Shown piece by piece: positions 5,775 through 9,388 of a stretch of 9,388 nt of DNA. The position numbers and the translations under genes are program-made. Location: the NCBI GenBank assembly GCA_023433965.1, contig JAEYTQ010000298.1, positions 1 to 9,388 on the forward strand, given 5' to 3'. Each line of letters starts with the position of its first letter. The stretch's first letter is position 1. Under the pieces are notes generated by a model, which ran no database searches, was not told where the DNA came from, and saw nothing but the letters and a program-made list of their open reading frames with translations. The DNA comes from Pseudomonadota bacterium (GTDB lineage Bacteria; Pseudomonadota; Alphaproteobacteria; Rhizobiales; Xanthobacteraceae).

Positions 5775-7517
5775 ATGGCACTAGAGCAGATCGTCGACGG
5801 ACTTTCCGAGGTTTCCTGCGACGTGCTGGTCATCGGCGGCGGTACAGCCGGCCCGATGGCGGCGCTGAAGGCGAAGCTGAAGAACCCGAAGGCCAATGTC
5901 GTCCTGCTCGAAAAGGCCAACGTCAAGCGCTCAGGCGCGATCTCGATGGGGATGGACGGACTGAACAACGCCGTCATTCCCGGCTATGCGACGCCGGAGC
6001 AGTACACCAAGGAAATCACCATCGCCAATGACGGCATCGTCGATCAGAAGGCGGTCTATAAGTACGCGCAGAGCTGCTACAAGATCATCGAGGAGCTGGA
6101 CAGCTTCGGCATTCGCTTCCTGAAGAACGAGAACGGCGATTACGCCGTCAAGAAGGTGCACCACATCGGGACCTACGTGCTGCCGATGCCGAACGGCGAG
6201 ACCGTGAAGAAGGCCCTGTATCGCCAGCTCCGCCGCGCCCGCATCCTGATTTCCAACCGCTACATGGCGACGCGGCTGCTCAAGTCGGCCGATGGCCGCA
6301 TCGCAGGGGCCGTCAGTGTCAATACCCGCACTGCCGAGATGCTCGTCATCAAAGCCAAGGCCGTGATCCTCTGCATGGGTGCCGCCGGCCGCCTGGGTCT
6401 TCCGACCTCCGGCTACATGTTCGGCACCTACGAGAACGCGGCCAATTCGGGCGACGGCTACGCCATGGCCTATCACGCCGGCGCCGCGCTCGCGAACCTC
6501 GAATGCTTCCAGATCAACCCGCTGATCAAGGACTATAACGGCCCGGCCTGTGCCTATGTCGCCGGCCCGTTCGGCGCCTACACCGCCAACAACGAAGGCT
6601 CGCGCTTCATCGAATGCGACTACTGGTCCGGCCAGATGATGCTCGAGTTCTACAACGAGCTCCTGTCGGGCAAGGGTCCGGTGTTCCTGCAGCTCAAGCA
6701 CCTGCACCCCGACACGATCTCCGAGATCGAATCGACGCTGCACAAGGTGGAGCGTCCGACACGCGGGCTGTTCCAGCAGGGGCGCGGCGTCGACTACCGC
6801 AGCGAGTCGATCGAGATGCACATCTCGGAGATCGGTTTCTGCTCCGGCCACAGCGCCTCCGGCGTGTTCGTCGACGACAATGCGCGCACCACCGTGCCCG
6901 GCCTCTATGCCGCCGGCGACATGGCCAGCGTGCCGCACAATTACATGCTGGGCGCCTTCACCAATGGCTCGGTTGCCGGCATCGATGCGATGGAGTACGC
7001 CGACAGCCATGACTTCGCGGAGTTCGATGCCGCCGAGGTCGCACTCGAGCGCGAGCGCGTGATGGCGCCGACCAGGCGCGAGGACGGTATTCCGCCCAAT
7101 CAGATCGAATACAAGACCCGGCGGCTCGTCAACGACTATCTGCAGCCGCCGAAGGTCACGCGCAAATACGAGCTCGGCATGCGGCGCCTGGCCGAAGCGC
7201 GAGAGGACATGCAGGAGCGCATGATCGCGCGCAACGCGCACGAGCTGCTCCGCGCTCTCGAAGTTCAATCGATCATGGACTGTGCCGACATGGCCGCGCA
7301 CGCCTCGCTCTACCGCGAGGAGAGCCGCTGGGGCCTCTATCACTGGCGCACGGACTTTCCGGAGAAGGACGACGAGAACTGGTTCTGCCACACGCTGCTG
7401 AGCAAGCGTGACGGCAAGATGACCAGCGAGAAGCGTGCCGTCGAGCCCTATGTCGTCCCTATCGCGGACGACGAGAAGGACCTCTACGACAAGCAGCGCG
7501 TCCGCGCCTCCGCCTGA
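5775..7517 (+). CDS. Soluble FAD oxidoreductase, AprA/FrdA/SdhA superfamily
   Basis: This 580-residue flavoprotein belongs to the fumarate reductase/succinate dehydrogenase/APS reductase alpha-subunit family. It has the dinucleotide fold CDVLVIGGGTAGPMAALKA (15-33), then LLEKANVKRSGAISMGMDGL (44-63), close in pattern to AprA KRSGAVAQG. It also has a capping region, His359 in GFCSGHSASG, and the second FAD motif VPGLYAAGDMASVPHNY (374-390) followed by LGAFTNGSVAG. The C-terminal domain has ESRWGLYHWRTDFPEKDDEN (516-535), as in SdhA/FrdA. There is no signal peptide, heme site or membrane anchor, so it should be cytosolic. The ATG at 5775 has AGGAG six bases upstream. It is followed by an AprB-like ferredoxin after 31 bases, and the pair mimics AprAB. 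Automatic labels could read fumarate reductase or adenylylsulfate reductase; neither is supported as the true activity, because QmoABC, ATP sulfurylase and SdhBCD are absent here. The substrate is unknown. Confidence 0.9.
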   Translation: MALEQIVDGLSEVSCDVLVIGGGTAGPMAALKAKLKNPKANVVLLEKANVKRSGAISMGMDGLNNAVIPGYATPEQYTKEITIANDGIVDQKAVYKYAQSCYKIIEELDSFGIRFLKNENGDYAVKKVHHIGTYVLPMPNGETVKKALYRQLRRARILISNRYMATRLLKSADGRIAGAVSVNTRTAEMLVIKAKAVILCMGAAGRLGLPTSGYMFGTYENAANSGDGYAMAYHAGAALANLECFQINPLIKDYNGPACAYVAGPFGAYTANNEGSRFIECDYWSGQMMLEFYNELLSGKGPVFLQLKHLHPDTISEIESTLHKVERPTRGLFQQGRGVDYRSESIEMHISEIGFCSGHSASGVFVDDNARTTVPGLYAAGDMASVPHNYMLGAFTNGSVAGIDAMEYADSHDFAEFDAAEVALERERVMAPTRREDGIPPNQIEYKTRRLVNDYLQPPKVTRKYELGMRRLAEAREDMQERMIARNAHELLRALEVQSIMDCADMAAHASLYREESRWGLYHWRTDFPEKDDENWFCHTLLSKRDGKMTSEKRAVEPYVVPIADDEKDLYDKQRVRASA

Positions 7518-7548
7518 TCCACCGCGCCAAAGCAATAGGAGACATCAA

Positions 7549-7782
7549 ATGCCTCTCGCGTCCTATCAGACATCGGTTCCGGTGGTCGTCGACGACGCCA
7601 AATGCATCGCGGACAAAGGTTGCACGGTCTGCGTCGACGTATGCCCGCTCGACGTCCTGCGCATCAGCGACATGACCAAGAAGGCCTACATGGCCTATGA
7701 CGAATGCTGGTACTGCATGCCCTGCGAAGCCGATTGTCCGACTGGCGCGGTCACCGTCAACATTCCTTATCTGCTGAGGTGA
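7549..7782 (+). CDS. Two-cluster [4Fe-4S] ferredoxin, AprB-like
   Basis: This 77-residue electron carrier has two four-cysteine sets. The first is Cys19-x5-Cys25-xx-Cys28-xxx-Cys32-Pro, the second Cys53-xx-Cys56-xx-Cys59-xxx-Cys63-Pro, so two [4Fe-4S] clusters are expected. The widened first set and the stretch DECWYCMPCEADCPTGAV resemble AprB, where a Trp sits next to a cluster Cys and faces the FAD subunit; here that is Trp54 (CWYC). It ends soon after the second cluster at NIPYLLR and lacks the long C-terminal tail that clamps AprB onto AprA. The ATG at 7549 follows AGGAGAC with good spacing; longer in-frame versions run into the preceding gene. The stop nearly abuts the HEAT gene start, which argues for one transcript. 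It is the likely redox partner of both the flavoprotein and Fpr. Confidence 0.9.
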   Translation: MPLASYQTSVPVVVDDAKCIADKGCTVCVDVCPLDVLRISDMTKKAYMAYDECWYCMPCEADCPTGAVTVNIPYLLR

Positions 7783-7784
7783 TC

Positions 7785-8762
7785 ATGTCGAGCCCGTTCG
7801 AATCCTACGACGATCTGGAAGACATCGACGAGCGGCTACAGGCCGCCGATCCCGCCGAGCGCCGCGTCGCAATCATCGCGCTCGGCCATTCCGGCGATCC
7901 TGCGGCCATCGCGCATCTGGCCAACATGGTCTCGGACCCCGATGCAGGCGTACGCCAGCAGGTCGCGATGGCGCTCGGCGAGTTCGATGGACCGCAGGCT
8001 GCGGCGGCGCTGGTGAAGTTGCTGGTCGATCCCGAGAGGATCGTCGCAGCGGCTGCCGCTGATAGCATGGCCGAGTTCAAGGATCCCGCCTGCGCCGGGA
8101 TCATCCTGCCGCTGGTGAAGCACCCCCATGCCTTTGTCCGCATGGGCGCGCTGCGTGCGCTCAAGGAATTGCGCTGCAAGGACACTTTGAAGCCGTCGCT
8201 CGAAGCACTTCAGGATTCCGACGCCGCTGTGCGCGTGCAGGCGATCGGCGTGATCGGCTTCCTCAAGCTCGAAGAGGCGATCCCGGCGCTGACCGCGCTG
8301 ATCAACGATCCCGATGCCCATGTCCGCCGCGCGGCAGTTAGCGCGTTGGCGTTCTCGCACATGAAGCCTGCGGCGGAGACGATCACGCGCGCGCTGAAGG
8401 ACCCGGACTGGATGGTGCGCGAAATGGCAGCGGAAACGCTGGGCCTCAACGCCAATGGCTCGCTGGCGGCGGATCAACTCATCGGCTCGCTCGGCGACGA
8501 GTTCTGGCAGGTACGATTGAAGGCGATCCGCAGTCTCGGCAAGATGAAGGTCGAGCGCGCGGTGCGCCCGATCGGCAACTGCGTCAACCACGACCAGGCG
8601 AACCTGCGCAAGGAGGCGGCCGCCGCACTCGGCGAGATCGCCCATCCCGACGGGGAAGCGTTCCTGGCCGTCATCGCCGACGATCTCGATCCGGACGTGC
8701 GCAAGAATGCACGTTGGGCATTGCAGCAGATTGCAGCCCGCAAGGCGCGGGCAGGGGCATAG
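7785..8762 (+). CDS. HEAT-repeat protein (PBS-lyase HEAT-like type)
   Basis: This 325-residue protein consists almost wholly of short HEAT-like repeats. About ten copies with a near-perfect 31-residue period can be seen from the second-helix motif: VRQQVAMALGEF (57), VRMGALRALKEL (118), VRVQAIGVIGFL (149), VRRAAVSALAFS (180), VREMAAETLGLN (211), VRLKAIRSLGKM (243), LRKEAAAALGEI (274) and VRKNARWALQQI (305), plus weaker copies near 27 and 86. An acidic N-terminal lead (DDLEDIDE) precedes them. No catalytic motif, signal peptide or membrane helix is visible. The ATG at 7785 follows the ferredoxin stop by two bases, and its AGGTGA ribosome site overlaps that stop, so the two genes are likely coupled. 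A scaffold or assembly factor for the flavoprotein-ferredoxin pair is the natural inference; HEAT proteins of this type act as lyases or chaperones elsewhere (CpcE, NblB). Confidence 0.9.
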   Translation: MSSPFESYDDLEDIDERLQAADPAERRVAIIALGHSGDPAAIAHLANMVSDPDAGVRQQVAMALGEFDGPQAAAALVKLLVDPERIVAAAAADSMAEFKDPACAGIILPLVKHPHAFVRMGALRALKELRCKDTLKPSLEALQDSDAAVRVQAIGVIGFLKLEEAIPALTALINDPDAHVRRAAVSALAFSHMKPAAETITRALKDPDWMVREMAAETLGLNANGSLAADQLIGSLGDEFWQVRLKAIRSLGKMKVERAVRPIGNCVNHDQANLRKEAAAALGEIAHPDGEAFLAVIADDLDPDVRKNARWALQQIAARKARAGA

Positions 8763-8778
8763 ACGTCGTCCGCGGCGG

Positions 8779-8810
8779 GTCTGGACTTCCCCTGCCAGAC
8801 GTTTATTTGT
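8779..8810 (+). terminator. Probable rho-independent terminator after the HEAT gene
   Basis: GTCTGG (8779-8784) pairs with CCAGAC (8795-8800) around a 10-base loop, and a T-rich stretch GTTTATTTGT follows directly. It starts 17 bases after the HEAT stop and separates the redox operon from the next gene. The stem is short, so termination may be partial. Confidence 0.5.
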
Positions 8811-8870
8811 CTTCGCCAATGGGATCGACCGCCGACAATTGGCCGATCTGAGAACAGCGAGGACGCGGCC

Positions 8871-9388
8871 ATGACGAGTTTGACGGTGAAAGACCTCCTT
8901 CCCGAGGACGGAACGAAGGGAACGCTGGCTGGTCGCGTCTGGCTGCCGCAGGTCAATGGTCCGGCCGTCGTCGCCGTGCGCGGTGATGGCGTATTCGACG
9001 TCACGACACGGTTTCCGACCGTCAGCGCGCTCTGCGAGGAAGACGATCCGGCCAAGGCTCTTGCTGCGACCACAGGCGAACGTATCGGTGATCTCGAAGC
9101 GATCGTGGCCAACACGTCGCCGGACCGGCGTGATCCCGAGAAGCCATGGCTGCTCGCGCCCGTCGATCTCCAGACCCTCAAGGCTGCCGGCGTGACCTTT
9201 GCCATCTCGATGTTGGAGCGCGTCATCGAAGAGCGGGCCAAGGGCAATCCGGCCTCCGCCGAAGCCATCCGCAAAGAGGTGACGCGCCTCATCGGCGATG
9301 ATTTGTCGAAGCTCGTGCCGGGGTCGGATCAGGCGATGCATCTGAAGCAGGTGCTGATCGAGCAGAACGCCTGGAGCCAGTATCTCGA
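8871..9388 (+). CDS. Fumarylacetoacetate hydrolase-family protein, 5' part
   Basis: The first 172 codons are present and the gene runs off the window. The N-terminal region MTSLTVKDLLPEDG, GRVWLPQVNGPAVVAVRGDG and KPWLLAPVDLQTLKAAGVTF, then AISMLERVIEERA, fits the larger bacterial FAH-family enzymes of about 390 residues. Such enzymes split or hydrate acylpyruvate- or sugar-acid-type substrates with a divalent metal. The metal-binding and catalytic residues would lie mostly beyond the window, so the activity cannot be judged. GAGGA lies seven bases upstream of the ATG. The 108-base gap with a probable terminator suggests a separate unit, perhaps a sugar-acid catabolic operon, not part of the redox module. 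The assignment rests on recognition of the N-terminal pattern only. Confidence 0.7.
   Translation, partial: MTSLTVKDLLPEDGTKGTLAGRVWLPQVNGPAVVAVRGDGVFDVTTRFPTVSALCEEDDPAKALAATTGERIGDLEAIVANTSPDRRDPEKPWLLAPVDLQTLKAAGVTFAISMLERVIEERAKGNPASAEAIRKEVTRLIGDDLSKLVPGSDQAMHLKQVLIEQNAWSQYL

Noticed and set aside
5931..7535. 534-codon open frame on the minus strand opposite the flavoprotein
   Set aside because: It mirrors a well-supported gene in GC-rich DNA, has low-complexity composition and no recognisable domain; it is a shadow frame.
5775..7782. True dissimilatory APS reductase (aprAB)
   Set aside because: The flavoprotein ends with an SdhA/FrdA-type C-terminus, the ferredoxin lacks the AprB tail, and sat/qmo/aprM genes are absent from the window.
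7836..9341. 501-codon minus-strand frame opposite the HEAT and FAH-family genes
   Set aside because: It spans two genes and a terminator on the other strand and is rich in Arg/His/Asp repeats typical of antisense frames.
1..9388. CRISPR arrays, tRNA or rRNA genes, insertion sequences, frameshifted genes
   Set aside because: No regularly spaced repeats, cloverleaf or rRNA-like stretches, transposase frames or broken genes were seen.

Overview
The window is GC-rich, densely coded alphaproteobacterial DNA with tight, Shine-Dalgarno-led genes. The structured repeat at positions 6-91, built on GGTGGGCA/TGCCCACC, resembles the small dispersed repeats I associate with Bradyrhizobium and Rhodopseudomonas genomes. 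Together with the protein flavour this makes a Bradyrhizobium-like soil bacterium the best guess. That is an inference from memory, not a search result.

Layout. A leftward arm (minus strand, from about 4705 down to 127) carries a small zinc-type DUF971 protein, a Crp/Fnr-family regulator, and a three-gene ABC importer of the sulfonate/nitrate/taurine type (periplasmic binding protein, permease, ATPase). The binding protein has an extra C-terminal domain that looks NosL-like. A rightward arm (plus strand, 4899-8762) carries a ferredoxin-NADP reductase, a soluble FAD oxidoreductase of the AprA/FrdA/SdhA superfamily, a two-cluster [4Fe-4S] ferredoxin resembling AprB, and an all-HEAT-repeat protein. 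A probable terminator (8779-8810) closes this arm, and a separate, truncated FAH-family gene runs off the right end. No gap without a gene exceeds about 200 bases; the longest is the divergent promoter region 4706-4898.

How it may work together (inference). The importer brings in an unknown, probably sulfur- or nitrogen-containing anion. The flavoprotein and its ferredoxin carry out a two-electron redox step on a small molecule in the cytoplasm, and Fpr links them to NADP(H). The HEAT protein would be a scaffold or maturation factor, and DUF971 a metal-related accessory. It resembles APS reductase, but no ATP sulfurylase, Qmo complex or membrane anchor is present, so the substrate is open.

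The arms appear to be co-regulated. A short element, AACTAAT followed by CGAC or TGC, occurs four times, all between genes. Three copies lie 79-95 bases upstream of the binding-protein, fpr and flavoprotein starts and point toward them. This shared element, the binding protein-NosL fusion, and the AprAB-like/HEAT/Fpr module are the main observations worth following.
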